A stretch of DNA of 43,656 nucleotides from an uncultured Elusimicrobia bacterium (lineage in GTDB: Bacteria > Elusimicrobiota > Endomicrobiia > Endomicrobiales > Endomicrobiaceae): NCBI GenBank assembly GCA_937916125.1, contig CALGGE010000099.1:1-43656 (forward strand). The letters are read 5' to 3'. Shown one piece after another: positions 15,434 through 24,215 of the stretch. The position numbers and the translations under genes were made by a program. The notes below the pieces were generated by a model, which was not told where the DNA came from, did no database searches, and was given only the letters and a program-made list of their open reading frames with translations. Every line of letters begins with the position of its first letter. Position 1 is the first letter of the stretch.

Positions 15434-15745
15434 TTATTCTTCTATAACTTCATCTTCGTTTTCAAGAGCTTCTACCGAACCGTCAGCTGCAACACCTTGC
15501 TTTTTAAACTTTGCTTTGCCTTTTTCTACAAGTTCGGAAACTTTTACTTTACTGTCATTAACAAATCTTTTTCCTTTCTCTCTCAAGTCGTTTCCGACTT
15601 CTTCGGCATCTTCTACAAAATCTTCAGTCAACTTCTTCAAATGTTCTCTTGTCTCTTTGCCGGTTTTGGGAGCATACAACAAACCAAACACCGCTCCGAC
15701 CGTCGCACCTAACAAGAAAGCCAATAAACTGTTATCTCTATCCAT
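15434..15745 (-). CDS. YtxH-domain protein
   Basis: 103 residues: a short N-terminal hydrophobic, glycine-rich segment with LLAFLLGATVGAVFGLLYAPKTGKETRE, the hallmark of the YtxH/gas-vesicle-like family, then a charged amphipathic helix and an acidic tail (EALENEDEVIEE). Members are membrane-associated and often stress-related, but the molecular role is unknown. It follows the DUF948 gene by 12 nt, the same pairing as ytxG-ytxH in Bacillus, and GAGG precedes its ATG. Confidence 0.85.
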   Translation of the reverse strand: MDRDNSLLAFLLGATVGAVFGLLYAPKTGKETREHLKKLTEDFVEDAEEVGNDLREKGKRFVNDSKVKVSELVEKGKAKFKKQGVAADGSVEALENEDEVIEE

Positions 15746-15757
15746 ATAATTTACCTC

Positions 15758-16030
15758 CTACTTCTTCTTTTTGAAAATATAGGGAGTTACTAACGGTAAA
15801 ACCATCGAAACAACTTTTATCCATGTTTTCGGCAACAAACCTGCCACCGTAACTACGCCATCGGATATTTTATGAACGGAATCAATTTCTCTATTGGCTT
15901 TATCCAAAGTTTCTTCAAGTTTTTTTGCTGTTTGCACAATCTGCTTCATAGTAACGATAAAATAAATTATCGCCGCTATTATTGCCACCGTCAATAAAAC
16001 TACACATACCGTCAATATCGTTTCGTTCAT
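15758..16030 (-). CDS. DUF948 (YtxG-like) membrane protein
   Basis: 90 residues: an N-terminal transmembrane helix (VCVVLLTVAIIAAIIYFIV, ~9-27), a heptad-like region with KKLEETLDKANREIDSVHKI typical of DUF948, and a basic C-terminus (YIFKKKK). Function is unknown; it probably works with the neighbouring YtxH protein. A strong promoter ends ~10 nt before the ATG, so the mRNA leader would be only a few bases. Confidence 0.8.
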   Translation of the reverse strand: MNETILTVCVVLLTVAIIAAIIYFIVTMKQIVQTAKKLEETLDKANREIDSVHKISDGVVTVAGLLPKTWIKVVSMVLPLVTPYIFKKKK

Positions 16031-16039
16031 ATTCCTAAG

Positions 16040-16068
16040 ATTATATCAAAATTTTTATTTTTTTGCAA
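16040..16068 (-). promoter_or_regulatory. Promoter of the DUF948-ytxH-tRNA-Phe operon
   Basis: TTGCAA (16063-16068), 17-nt spacer, TATAAT (16040-16045); the ATG lies 9 nt after the -10. Confidence 0.8.
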
Positions 16069-16077
16069 CTTTTTTTA

Positions 16078-17181
16078 CTATATTATTGTTTTACCCGAAT
16101 CGAGATCAAACAAATGAATTCTCTTGAGGTCCAAAATAAGTTCTATCACCTGATTCGGTTTTGACTTATTATTTGCATCAACTTTTGCAACCATAACATT
16201 TTTGCCGGTATTAAAATGCAAATAAATTTCACTGCCCAGAGGTTCTACAATATCAACCGTTGCGGAGAAACCGCTTACAACCTGATGAGAAATATTTGCA
16301 AACAGTTTATCGTAAATATCTTCCGGTCTTACACCCATAACAATTTTTTTATTTACAAACGGTGCAACTTTTTCTTTCATAAAATCCGGAACTTTTACGT
16401 CAAAAGAACCCTCTTTCAAAACCAATGAACCGTTCTCGCTTAAAACTTCAACATTGAAAAAATTCATCGGAGGCGTACCTATAAAACCTGCCACAAATTT
16501 ATTTGCCGGTTTATCGTAAAGTTCCAAAGGTCCTGCAATCTGCTGAATGATTCCGTCTTTCATAACGCAAATTTTATCACCCATAGTCATAGCTTCGGTC
16601 TGGTCGTGAGTAACATATATCATTGTACTTTGTAATCTTTCGTGAAGTTTCTTAAGCTCGGCTCTCATCTGCACTCTTAATTTGGCATCAAGGTTGGATA
16701 ACGGTTCGTCAAATAAAAATACTTTCGGTTTTCTGACGATTGCTCTTCCTACGGCAACTCTCTGTCTCTGTCCGCCGGAGAGCTGTTTAGGCTTTCTGTC
16801 AAGAAGATGTGAAATACCTAAAATTTCCGCAGCCTCTTTAACTCTTTTTTCTATTTCGGCTTTATCATAACTTCTTAATTTTAAGGCAAACGCCATATTA
16901 TCATATACCGTCATGTGAGGATACAGAGCATAGTTCTGAAATACCATTGCGATATCTCTGTCTTTCGGAGGCATATCGTTAACTTTTACACCGTCTATCA
17001 AAATATCGCCTGCAGTAATATCTTCTAAACCTGCAACCATTCTTAATGTGGTAGTTTTTCCGCAACCGGAAGGACCGACGAGGATACAAAATTCTTTATC
17101 CTTAATTTCAAGATTAAAATCTTTAACAATTTTTACATCGCCGTAGCTTTTGTAAACGTTCTTTAAAACTATTCCCGCCAT
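16078..17181 (-). CDS. ABC transporter ATP-binding protein, UgpC/MsmX type
   Basis: Cytoplasmic ATPase of a carbohydrate importer. 367 residues: Walker A GPSGCGKTT (36-44), Q-loop FQNYALYPHM, signature LSGGQRQR (134-141), Walker B VFLFDEPLSNLD (D158, E159), H-loop H192 in THDQTEAMTM, then C-terminal OB/TOBE domains. It matches MalK/UgpC/MsmX in length and layout. No permease or binding-protein gene is adjacent, as with MsmX-type ATPases that serve several transporters elsewhere in the genome. It has its own strong promoter and GGAGGG ribosome-binding site. Confidence 0.92.
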   Translation of the reverse strand: MAGIVLKNVYKSYGDVKIVKDFNLEIKDKEFCILVGPSGCGKTTTLRMVAGLEDITAGDILIDGVKVNDMPPKDRDIAMVFQNYALYPHMTVYDNMAFALKLRSYDKAEIEKRVKEAAEILGISHLLDRKPKQLSGGQRQRVAVGRAIVRKPKVFLFDEPLSNLDAKLRVQMRAELKKLHERLQSTMIYVTHDQTEAMTMGDKICVMKDGIIQQIAGPLELYDKPANKFVAGFIGTPPMNFFNVEVLSENGSLVLKEGSFDVKVPDFMKEKVAPFVNKKIVMGVRPEDIYDKLFANISHQVVSGFSATVDIVEPLGSEIYLHFNTGKNVMVAKVDANNKSKPNQVIELILDLKRIHLFDLDSGKTII

Positions 17182-17236
17182 TATCCCTCCGAAAAATATT
17201 AAAAAAATGAAATCCCGTTAAAATACTAACTTCATT

Positions 17237-17265
17237 ATTATATACTTTTGATAAAATTTAGTCAA
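17237..17265 (-). promoter_or_regulatory. Promoter of the UgpC-type ATPase gene
   Basis: TTGACT (17260-17265), 17-nt spacer, TATAAT (17237-17242). Confidence 0.85.
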
Positions 17266-17293
17266 CGAAAAAATTGCTATCCGAACCTGTCGC

Positions 17294-17335
17294 AAAAAAG
17301 ACCGGGGTAATGCTATATTTTAGCACTGTCCGGTC
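17294..17335 (-). terminator. Terminator of the dnaB-alr-mlaE operon
   Basis: GACCGG (17300-17305) pairs with CCGGTC (17330-17335), with an inner TGCTA/TAGCA stem; on the minus strand a TTTTTT run follows. Confidence 0.88.
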
Positions 17336-17368
17336 TGAGAATTGAAAATACTCCGTTATAAAAATATG

Positions 17369-18181
17369 TCAACTGATTTTTAAGGACACCAATAAATCAG
17401 AAAGGAAATAATCGGAAATTAACATCAATATCATTGATAACATAACAGAACTTGTGGTGGCTTTACCGACACCCTCGGCACCGCCCGAACATTGAAACCC
17501 TTTATGACAGGCGACGGTAACAAGAATACCGGCAAAGAAAAACGATTTAATAAACCCGTGGAAGAAAGTTCTGACGGTCATAACATCAAGTATGTCACCC
17601 ATATAAATAGTGGAAGGGATTCCCCAAGATAAATGAGCGACAACCAATCCGCCGTAAACACCGATAATATTTGAAATTGCCGTAAGAAGAGGCAACATTA
17701 ATATACATGAAATAAAACGCGGTACAGCCAAATATCTGATAGGATTTGTTCCCAAAGTATAAAGAGCATCAATTTGTTCGGTAACTTTCATTGTGCCGAT
17801 TTCCGCCGTAATTGCCGCACCGACTCTTCCGGTAATAACAACCGCGGTAAGAACGGGACCAAGCTCCATAACAAGTGCATATCCCGTTATCATACCGATA
17901 TAAACAGGTTCATTAAATAAATTGGCGGTAGCAGAACCGACCTGAAGAGCCAACACCATTCCCGTAAAAAAAGATGTAAGCATTACTATAGGGAATGACA
18001 TATATCCCACTTCAACCATCTGAATTATTGTATTTTTTATATCGATTTGTCCTCTTATAATGCACAAAAAAGTATCAATAACTATTTCAGTAGCCTGTCC
18101 GATACCCTTGATATTATTCTTTACCCTTTTGGCAAAAGGAACTTTTAAAATTTGTTGTTTTACATTCGGAGTGTATAACAT
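17369..18181 (-). CDS. MlaE-family lipid ABC transporter permease
   Basis: Inner-membrane permease of the MlaE (DUF140) family, which moves phospholipids between the membranes of diderm bacteria. With the start used here it has 270 residues and about five hydrophobic segments. Family motifs include SFFTGMVLALQVG, ELGPVLTAVVITGRVGAAITAEIGTMKVTEQIDAL and the C-terminal GAEGVGKATTSSV. ATG 18181 is chosen because it forms a TAATG stop-start overlap with alr; a start at 18220 is possible but would overlap alr by 40 nt. The ATPase (MlaF) and MCE (MlaD) partners are not in the window. Confidence 0.9.
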   Translation of the reverse strand: MLYTPNVKQQILKVPFAKRVKNNIKGIGQATEIVIDTFLCIIRGQIDIKNTIIQMVEVGYMSFPIVMLTSFFTGMVLALQVGSATANLFNEPVYIGMITGYALVMELGPVLTAVVITGRVGAAITAEIGTMKVTEQIDALYTLGTNPIRYLAVPRFISCILMLPLLTAISNIIGVYGGLVVAHLSWGIPSTIYMGDILDVMTVRTFFHGFIKSFFFAGILVTVACHKGFQCSGGAEGVGKATTSSVMLSMILMLISDYFLSDLLVSLKIS

Positions 18182-19338
18182 TAAACTATTATCCTCGGAA
18201 CTCTTGTCGATATGGAACAAGTTATTTCGTAATTTATGGTATTCTGAAGTTTGGCAAGTTCTTCGGCTTTAATCGTTTCTTTCCCCTGCGTACCTATTAA
18301 AACCACTTCGTCGCCGATACTTACGCCTTTAACATCGGTAACATCTATCATCATCATATCCATAGTAATTCTTCCCGCTACGGGACACCTTTTGCCTCTT
18401 ACAAGGACATCGGCTTTGTTCGACATAACTCTGGCGTATCCGTCGGCATATCCTACGGGAACCGTTGCAATTACGGACGATTTATTGGTTACAAAAGTTC
18501 TTCCGTAACTTACACAAAAACCGGAAGGAACTTTCTTTAGATAAATTATTTTTGTTTTCCATGACAAAACCGGTTTAAGTTTAAATTTCTGTTGAGAATG
18601 TTCAAAAGGAGACAACCCGTACAAACCTATTCCCGGGCGAACCATATCGAGATGCGTTTTTTTACTGCTGAATATTGCAGCCGTGTTTGCCGCATGAGCA
18701 ATGAACTTTAATCCCAATTTTTTTGCATATTTTATAACTTCATTAAACTTATCCAATTGAAGCTGAGTATATGAAAGGTTTGTATCGGCAACGGCAAAAT
18801 GCGTATATATGCCTGCCATTTTTATATCGGTCATACCCGAAATTTTATCCAACATTATTTTGGCATTATCTCCGGCAATTACGCCTACCCTGCCCATACC
18901 CGTATCAACTTTTAAATGAAACTCCAATTTTTTGTTGTACTTCAGTGCAAGCTGCGATAAAGCGTGAAGCCCCTGAAGGCTTGATATGGTAGGAATTAAA
19001 TCCCAAAAAGTTGCAACAGCCAAATGCTCCAACGGATAACCGCTGCCAAAAACCAAAATTTTCGCTTTTATTCCTGCTTTTCTGAAAGAGATACCCTCTT
19101 CTACGGATGAGACGCCTATGCCGTATATACCTGCCTTAACCGCTTCCTTGGCAAGCTCTATACCGCCGTGTCCGTAAGCATTGGACTTGATAACGGCAAG
19201 AACTTTTGTATCTTTTTTCAAAGACTCTTTGATTTTTTTCAAATTAAACAGAAAGTCGCTCTTATCTATTTCTACCCATGTGGGACGGAAAAAATTTAAA
19301 TTTTGTTTTTTTGATCCTGCGGGCGGTTGTTCCTTCAT
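18181..19338 (-). CDS. alr: Alanine racemase
   Basis: PLP enzyme making D-alanine for peptidoglycan. 385 residues: PLP lysine K51 in AVIKSNAYGHG, TGMGRVG (146-152), PGIGLYG (235-241), the second catalytic base Y278 in VSYGRTF, and RITMDMMMIDVT. About 18 extra residues precede the TIM barrel. It is joined to dnaB by a TAATG overlap upstream and to mlaE by another TAATG overlap downstream, so the three genes are translationally coupled. Confidence 0.95.
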   Translation of the reverse strand: MKEQPPAGSKKQNLNFFRPTWVEIDKSDFLFNLKKIKESLKKDTKVLAVIKSNAYGHGGIELAKEAVKAGIYGIGVSSVEEGISFRKAGIKAKILVFGSGYPLEHLAVATFWDLIPTISSLQGLHALSQLALKYNKKLEFHLKVDTGMGRVGVIAGDNAKIMLDKISGMTDIKMAGIYTHFAVADTNLSYTQLQLDKFNEVIKYAKKLGLKFIAHAANTAAIFSSKKTHLDMVRPGIGLYGLSPFEHSQQKFKLKPVLSWKTKIIYLKKVPSGFCVSYGRTFVTNKSSVIATVPVGYADGYARVMSNKADVLVRGKRCPVAGRITMDMMMIDVTDVKGVSIGDEVVLIGTQGKETIKAEELAKLQNTINYEITCSISTRVPRIIV

Positions 19339-20711
19339 TAATTTTCCTCCATAGCTGTTGCTTTATTATAAAATTTTGTATATTCACCTTCAAATATTAA
19401 TTCCACAGTACCTACGGGACCGTTTCTCTGTTTTGCAATAATTATTTCAGCCTGATTTTTCTTGTCGGGATCATCTTTCGCATAATATCCTTCTCTGTGG
19501 ACGAACGCAACAACATCGGCATCCTGCTCGATAGCACCGGAATCTCTAAGGTCGGAAAGCATAGGCTTTGTATCCTTACCTCTTTTTTCCGTCTGTCTGG
19601 ATAACTGCGAAAGTGCTATAACGGGTACTTTCAAATCTTTTGCAAGTGCCTTTAACGAACGGGAAATTTCCGCCGTTTCTATTTGTTTGGATTCTATTTT
19701 TTTACCGTTACCTATACCTCTGATAAGCTGTAAATAGTCGATTATAATCAACGATAAAGGTTTGCCCTTTTTTTCAAGTTTAGTGGCAAGTTTTTTTGCG
19801 GTAGCTCTTATATCAATAGCCGTCATATCCGCATCACAAATATACATTGACGCTTTACCGATTTTATCCATAGCCGTAGTCAGTTTGGGCCAGTCGGAAT
19901 TTTTAAAATAGCCCTTTCTCAAATCCTGACCGCTTACCTGTGCAACGGATGCCAAAAACCTCATCATCAAAGATTCTTTAGACATTTCCAGAGAAAAAAT
20001 TGCAACGGATTGAGGATTTTTTGACGTTACGGAAACATATTCGGCAATATTAAGCGCAAATGCGGTTTTACCCATTGACGGACGACCTGCAATAATTATA
20101 AGTTCGGAATTTTGCAGCCCCGCAGTAATTTTATCCAAATCCGTAAATCCGGTTCTCAAGCCCGGAACATCATTTTTATCTTTATATAAGTTTTCCAGTT
20201 TTGTAACTACCGAAGGTATCAGCTCTTCCGGCGTGGAAAATTCGCTTATCGTATTTTGTTTCGATATATTGAAAAGAACCGTCTGTGCATTATCAAGGAT
20301 TGTCTCCGACGGAGAATCTTCGGAAAATGCATCGGTAACCATATTTGAACCTACATTTATTATCTGTCTTAAAATGGATTTATCTTTTACGATATTTGCA
20401 TAATACTCAACGTTTGCCGCAGTCTGTGCGGAATCCATAAGGTTAAAAAGATATTTTATTCCGCCGATATCGGTAAAAAGTTTATTCGTTTTAAGTCTGT
20501 TGCTGATTGTAACAGGCTCGGCAACTTCGGTATCGTTAAGTTCCTTTATCGCACCGAAAATAAGTTTATGAACTTCTTTATAGAAATCATCCTCTCTTAC
20601 AAGCTCTATGGCTTTTATGATGGCGTCTTTTTCTATCATCATTGCACCGAGAAGTGCCATCTCGGCATCAACGGATTGAGGAGGCGATTTTCTTTCCAAT
20701 TCTTTTGGCAT
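19338..20711 (-). CDS. dnaB: Replicative DNA helicase DnaB
   Basis: Hexameric helicase of the replication fork. 457 residues: an N-terminal helical domain (PPQSVDAEMALLGAMM, 10-~110) and a RecA-like domain with Walker A AGRPSMGKTA (208-217), SLEMSKESL, Walker B IIIDYLQLI, and GDLRDSGAIEQDAD-type DLRDSGAIEQDADVV near the end. No intein interrupts it. The gene heads dnaB-alr-mlaE behind its own promoter, which overlaps the terminator of the upstream dtxR gene. Confidence 0.96.
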   Translation of the reverse strand: MPKELERKSPPQSVDAEMALLGAMMIEKDAIIKAIELVREDDFYKEVHKLIFGAIKELNDTEVAEPVTISNRLKTNKLFTDIGGIKYLFNLMDSAQTAANVEYYANIVKDKSILRQIINVGSNMVTDAFSEDSPSETILDNAQTVLFNISKQNTISEFSTPEELIPSVVTKLENLYKDKNDVPGLRTGFTDLDKITAGLQNSELIIIAGRPSMGKTAFALNIAEYVSVTSKNPQSVAIFSLEMSKESLMMRFLASVAQVSGQDLRKGYFKNSDWPKLTTAMDKIGKASMYICDADMTAIDIRATAKKLATKLEKKGKPLSLIIIDYLQLIRGIGNGKKIESKQIETAEISRSLKALAKDLKVPVIALSQLSRQTEKRGKDTKPMLSDLRDSGAIEQDADVVAFVHREGYYAKDDPDKKNQAEIIIAKQRNGPVGTVELIFEGEYTKFYNKATAMEEN

Positions 20712-20753
20712 TGAACTTTTACTCCTGAAAACAAATTCTTAACCGGAAGAAAA

Positions 20754-20782
20754 ATTATAAACAATAATGAAGAAAAAAGCAA
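20754..20782 (-). promoter_or_regulatory. dnaB operon promoter
   Basis: TTGCTT (20777-20782), 17-nt spacer, TATAAT (20754-20759). The -35 lies in the 3' arm of the preceding terminator hairpin. Confidence 0.7.
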
Positions 20783-20811
20783 ATTTTTTATATATTAAAA
20801 ATTTGCTTTTT
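20773..20811 (-). terminator. Terminator of the queF-dtxR operon
   Basis: Arms AAAAAGCAAATTTTT and AAAAATTTGCTTTTT (about 20774-20788 and 20797-20811) form a long A/T-flanked stem, with T-rich sequence following on the minus strand. Confidence 0.8.
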
Positions 20812-20847
20812 CCCCGTATCGGACATTATAAAATTTAAATATCAAAA

Positions 20848-21516
20848 CTATTTCCTTACATATATATGGTCGGCAATTTCTTTTGATACGGCAATTTGCG
20901 TATCGCCGATTTTTATAACAAAAGTAGGCTCTTTCTTATTTAAAGAAATTTTCGCACCGGGAACAAGCCCCAATGATAAAAGTTTGTGCATATACTCGTC
21001 GCCGGACGTAACTATATAAGAAAGCCCTGCTTCTTCGCCGACGTCAAGTTTAGATAACGGTTCAACTATGGATTCTATATGAGCTAATGCTTTCCTGCAA
21101 CATTCTCCCTCGGGAATAGGGTTGCCGTGCGGACACTGTTTGGGATGACCGAGCAAAGTGCATATTGAATCCGCCAAATCGGTAGAAAGATTGTGTTCCA
21201 TATTGCAGGCAACCTGTTCTATCAAAGCTCTGTTAAAGTCAAGCACGTCGGCAAGCAGACGTTCCGTTAATCTGTGACGTCTTGTCAACTGTTTGCCGAG
21301 TTCTTCTCCTTTTAAGGTGAGCTTTATTTTGGAAAAACTTTTTTTAATGTATTCTCCGTCCAAAAGTTTTTCTATTATATCCGGTTCAACACCGTCACGC
21401 ACTTTTTGTGCAACCGTATCAAAGTTATCTTCACCTTTTTGAATGGAAGTCCATATTACACCGAGAGCTTCCTCAATATCTATCTTTTCTTTAGATTTAT
21501 GGTCAACGACCGTCAT
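20848..21516 (-). CDS. DtxR/MntR-family metal-dependent regulator with FeoA-like domain
   Basis: Iron- or manganese-sensing transcription repressor. 222 residues: an N-terminal winged helix (~15-75), a dimerisation domain with metal ligands RRHRLTERLL and ACNMEHNLS (C104, E107, H108 region) and the family string CPHGNPIP, and a C-terminal FeoA/SH3-like domain (from ~150). It differs from classic DtxR in an N-terminus lacking the usual EDYLE start. AGGAGG overlaps the end of queF, which lies 8 nt upstream. Which metal it senses and what it controls cannot be read from this window. Confidence 0.88.
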   Translation of the reverse strand: MTVVDHKSKEKIDIEEALGVIWTSIQKGEDNFDTVAQKVRDGVEPDIIEKLLDGEYIKKSFSKIKLTLKGEELGKQLTRRHRLTERLLADVLDFNRALIEQVACNMEHNLSTDLADSICTLLGHPKQCPHGNPIPEGECCRKALAHIESIVEPLSKLDVGEEAGLSYIVTSGDEYMHKLLSLGLVPGAKISLNKKEPTFVIKIGDTQIAVSKEIADHIYVRK

Positions 21517-21524
21517 TTCTCCTC

Positions 21525-21905
21525 CTAAATCTTGCCGGCTGAAACCGTCGTGGTTATTCCGCCTCTTATTTTAAACTTAAGTTCCACATATATTTTTTTA
21601 GGCTTAAGCACTTCTTTCAAATCTTTCATTATGCAATTAACTACGCTTTCATGTACCATACCGACCATTCTGTAAGACTGTAAATACATTTTTAAAGATT
21701 TAAGTTCCACTACAACTTTATTAGGAATGTATTTTATAGTCAAATCGGCAAAGTCCGGTAAGCCCGTCCACGGACATAAGCATGTAAACTCTTCCGTCTG
21801 AATATAAACATTTATATCGCTTCCGACATACTGATAAGGCATTGCCTGCAACAACTGTTTTGAAACTTTATTGAATTCAGGATATTGTTTCATAACCGGT
21901 TTCAT
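21525..21905 (-). CDS. queF: NADPH-dependent preQ0 reductase QueF
   Basis: Reduces 7-cyano-7-deazaguanine (preQ0) to preQ1 in queuosine synthesis; short, unimodular YkvM-type form. 126 residues: catalytic cysteine C44 in CLCPWTGLPDFAD, D51, the NADPH/substrate motif ELKSLKMYLQSYR (67-79) and VHES with H85/E86. The usual FRNHGHFHE reads YRMVGMVHE here, a modest deviation. No other queuosine genes are nearby; it is co-directional with the dtxR-type gene. Confidence 0.93.
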   Translation of the reverse strand: MKPVMKQYPEFNKVSKQLLQAMPYQYVGSDINVYIQTEEFTCLCPWTGLPDFADLTIKYIPNKVVVELKSLKMYLQSYRMVGMVHESVVNCIMKDLKEVLKPKKIYVELKFKIRGGITTTVSAGKI

Positions 21906-21970
21906 AATTTTTCTCCATGATATAAGTTTTAGAAAAAACTTATTTTGTTAGATTTTACTAATTTTTTTAT

Positions 21971-22014
21971 AAAAAAGCAATCACTAAAAATGTTTTCGCA
22001 TCTTTAGTGATTGC
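21971..22014 (-). terminator. Terminator of the outer-membrane protein gene
   Basis: GCAATCACTAAA (21977-21988) pairs with TTTAGTGATTGC (22003-22014), a 12-bp stem followed on the minus strand by TTTTTTAT. Confidence 0.9.
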
Positions 22015-22029
22015 AAATTAAACTATAGA

Positions 22030-22893
22030 TTATTTTTCTATCGCTCTTTTAAAGAATGTGCTGTAAGATATTGAAATTCCGGTGTACCAGTTTTCACCTA
22101 CACGCTCAAAATGCTGTGCCGATGCACAATAGTAGTTAATAAAAGGTGCAACGGAAAGGTTATTCCACAACATAACATCAAGTCTTATTTCTCCTTCAAA
22201 TTCGTAGTCCAAATCGCTCATTTTTTCTTCGCTGTATGACTGATAATCTCTATAGTATGCCTTTGCGGTAAGTTTTACTCCGTCTCTTATTTCTTTTTCT
22301 GCTCTGAAACCCGCTTCATAAGCCGTATTTGTGGATTCCGGTCTGTAAGTATAATCGGATTCAACAACGTAAGCCGCATATAATTCTTTTAAATATTTCC
22401 CTTCAAACAACTTTGCACCGGCTTTACCTCTGAGGATTTTTCTTAACGGCTGTCCGTTGGAATTATCAAACTGAGTTTCATAACCTACGTTTGCAAAAGG
22501 ACCTGCTTCAAAACCTCCGAGGAAATTTTCAACATTCCACAATCTGTAAGTTAAGTCCGTAGTGAACAAAACTTTGTTTGCATTTTCGGTAATTGTTTCT
22601 TCTTTGTTTACCGGACGAACATAAGTTTTTCCGTATTCTCCGAGTATTGTGTTTGACCAGAAAAGTTTATTGGCAAAATAATTTGCCGCAAAATCAAGCT
22701 TACCCTGAATAAAAGTTTGAGAATCGGCTTTTACTCTTGCTTCGGCAAATTTGTCATCCGTATTGTGAACTTCCGTACTTGTAATGTTTAAGCTCAACTG
22801 TCTTAATTCAACTTCCCAACCTTCTTTTGTTCCTGCAAATGCTGCCGACGACAACAAACTTACGGCAAAAAACAACATCAATAATTTTTTCAT
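22030..22893 (-). CDS. Exported protein, probable outer-membrane beta-barrel
   Basis: 287 residues. The N-terminus is a clear Sec signal peptide (MKKLLMLFFAVSLLSSAAFA, cleavage after AFA near residue 20). The mature part alternates polar and aromatic residues, with repeated aromatic strand ends such as LFWSNTILG, TYRLWNVENF and YYRDYQSYSEE, the pattern of a transmembrane beta-barrel. I do not recognise the family. It is monocistronic, with a good SD (AAGGAG) and a strong terminator, suggesting an abundant product. Porin or channel function is inference. Confidence 0.7.
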   Translation of the reverse strand: MKKLLMLFFAVSLLSSAAFAGTKEGWEVELRQLSLNITSTEVHNTDDKFAEARVKADSQTFIQGKLDFAANYFANKLFWSNTILGEYGKTYVRPVNKEETITENANKVLFTTDLTYRLWNVENFLGGFEAGPFANVGYETQFDNSNGQPLRKILRGKAGAKLFEGKYLKELYAAYVVESDYTYRPESTNTAYEAGFRAEKEIRDGVKLTAKAYYRDYQSYSEEKMSDLDYEFEGEIRLDVMLWNNLSVAPFINYYCASAQHFERVGENWYTGISISYSTFFKRAIEK

Positions 22894-22953
22894 TTCCGGC
22901 TCCTTGTAGTAAATAATCGCAAAAAATTTTATAATTTACGATTTATCATTTTA

Positions 22954-23256
22954 TTAATCTTCAAGTTCCATAACTTTCTTTACTTTAAAAAAGTCTCCGT
23001 CCTGTTCGGGTGCATTTTTAAAGAGGGCATCTATTGTTTCCCGAGAACTTTTAACAACAACATCGTCTCTCCACACATTTTCACCCGTTCCGCCGTGGCT
23101 GGTCGGGGCAATTGTCGAGGTATCAACTTCTTTTATTTTTTCGATATATCCGAGTATCGAGCCAAGCTGTTTTGCCAAACTTTCTTTTTTGCTTTCTTCA
23201 AATTCCAACCTTGCAAGAGAAGCAACATAATCAACATCTTTTTTTGATATTTCCAT
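22954..23256 (-). CDS. gatC: Aspartyl/glutamyl-tRNA amidotransferase subunit C
   Basis: Small subunit that holds GatA and GatB together in the transamidosome making Gln-tRNA or Asn-tRNA. 100 residues: MEISKKDVDYVASLARLEF at the start, ILGYIEKIKEVDTSTIAPTSH in the middle and FFKVKKVMELED at the end, as expected. GAG-rich SD (AGGAG) precedes the ATG. gatA and gatB are absent from this window, so the subunits are dispersed in this genome. Confidence 0.93.
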   Translation of the reverse strand: MEISKKDVDYVASLARLEFEESKKESLAKQLGSILGYIEKIKEVDTSTIAPTSHGGTGENVWRDDVVVKSSRETIDALFKNAPEQDGDFFKVKKVMELED

Positions 23257-23282
23257 ATCCGCTCCTAAAATTTAATCCGATT

Positions 23283-23311
23283 ATTATACAATAAAAAATT
23301 TTTAAAGGCAA
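23283..23311 (-). promoter_or_regulatory. gatC promoter
   Basis: TTGCCT (23306-23311), 17-nt spacer, TATAAT (23283-23288). Confidence 0.75.
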
Positions 23312-23342
23312 TTTTTGTATAAATTCAAAAATTATATCACAA

Positions 23343-24215
23343 TTAATATATAATTTTGTTTAACGGATACTCTATAATACCTTCCGCACCTGCTCTCTTT
23401 AATGCAGGAATAACTTTTTTAACAACATTTTCTTCAATAATAACTTCCAACGCTATCCAGTTGCCGTCGCTTAAATTTGAAATGGTAGGTTTTCTCAATG
23501 CGGGAAGAATTTTTTCAACCTGAGGAAGAGTTTTAAAAGGTATATTCATTTTTAAACCGACCATACCTTCGGCAGCCAAAGCACCTTTCAACAATATGGC
23601 AAGGTTTTCTATTTTTTCTCTCTTCCAAGTATCTTTCCAAGCATCACCGTTTGCAATAAGTCTGGTGGTGGAAGTAAGAATTTCTTCAACTATTCTTAAA
23701 TTGTTAGCTCTTAAAGAAGAACCCGTTTCGGTAAGTTCGACAATGGCATCCACAAGTCTGCCCGCTTTAGCTTCCGTAGCACCCCAAGAAAATTCAACAC
23801 TTGCTTTAACTTTGTTTTTTGCAAAATATTTTTTTGTATAGTTTAAAAGTTCGGTTGCAACTCTTTTACCCTGCAAATCTTTTACGCTTTTTATTTTTGA
23901 ATCGTTTGGAACGGCAAGTACCCAGCGAACCGGACGAAAACCGGATTTTGCATACTGAAGTTCACAGACTTCTTTTACTTTTGCACCGCTTTCGCATATC
24001 CAATCGTATCCCGTTAAACCTGCGTCAAATACACCGTCCTGCACATATTTTGCCATTTCCTGAGAACGGACAAGCATAACTTCCAATTCTTCGTCGTTAC
24101 AGGTAGGAAAATAAGATCTTGAAGACGTACTTATTTTTATACCTGCTTTCTTAAATAATTCTACAGTTGATTCCTGCAAACTTCCTTTAGGAAACCCTAA
24201 TCTTAATTTTTTCAT
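23343..24215 (-). CDS. hisG: ATP phosphoribosyltransferase (long form)
   Basis: First step of histidine synthesis: ATP + PRPP to phosphoribosyl-ATP. 290 residues: LGFPKGSLQESTVELF at the start, AGLTGYDWICE, the PRPP loop region ELTETGSSLRANNLRI, and a C-terminal ACT-like domain (from ~215, AEGMVGLKMNIPFKTLPQVEKILP) that gives histidine feedback control, so HisZ is not needed. The ATG overlaps the cvpA-like stop by 4 nt (ATGA). Other his genes are not in the window. Confidence 0.95.
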   Translation of the reverse strand: MKKLRLGFPKGSLQESTVELFKKAGIKISTSSRSYFPTCNDEELEVMLVRSQEMAKYVQDGVFDAGLTGYDWICESGAKVKEVCELQYAKSGFRPVRWVLAVPNDSKIKSVKDLQGKRVATELLNYTKKYFAKNKVKASVEFSWGATEAKAGRLVDAIVELTETGSSLRANNLRIVEEILTSTTRLIANGDAWKDTWKREKIENLAILLKGALAAEGMVGLKMNIPFKTLPQVEKILPALRKPTISNLSDGNWIALEVIIEENVVKKVIPALKRAGAEGIIEYPLNKIIY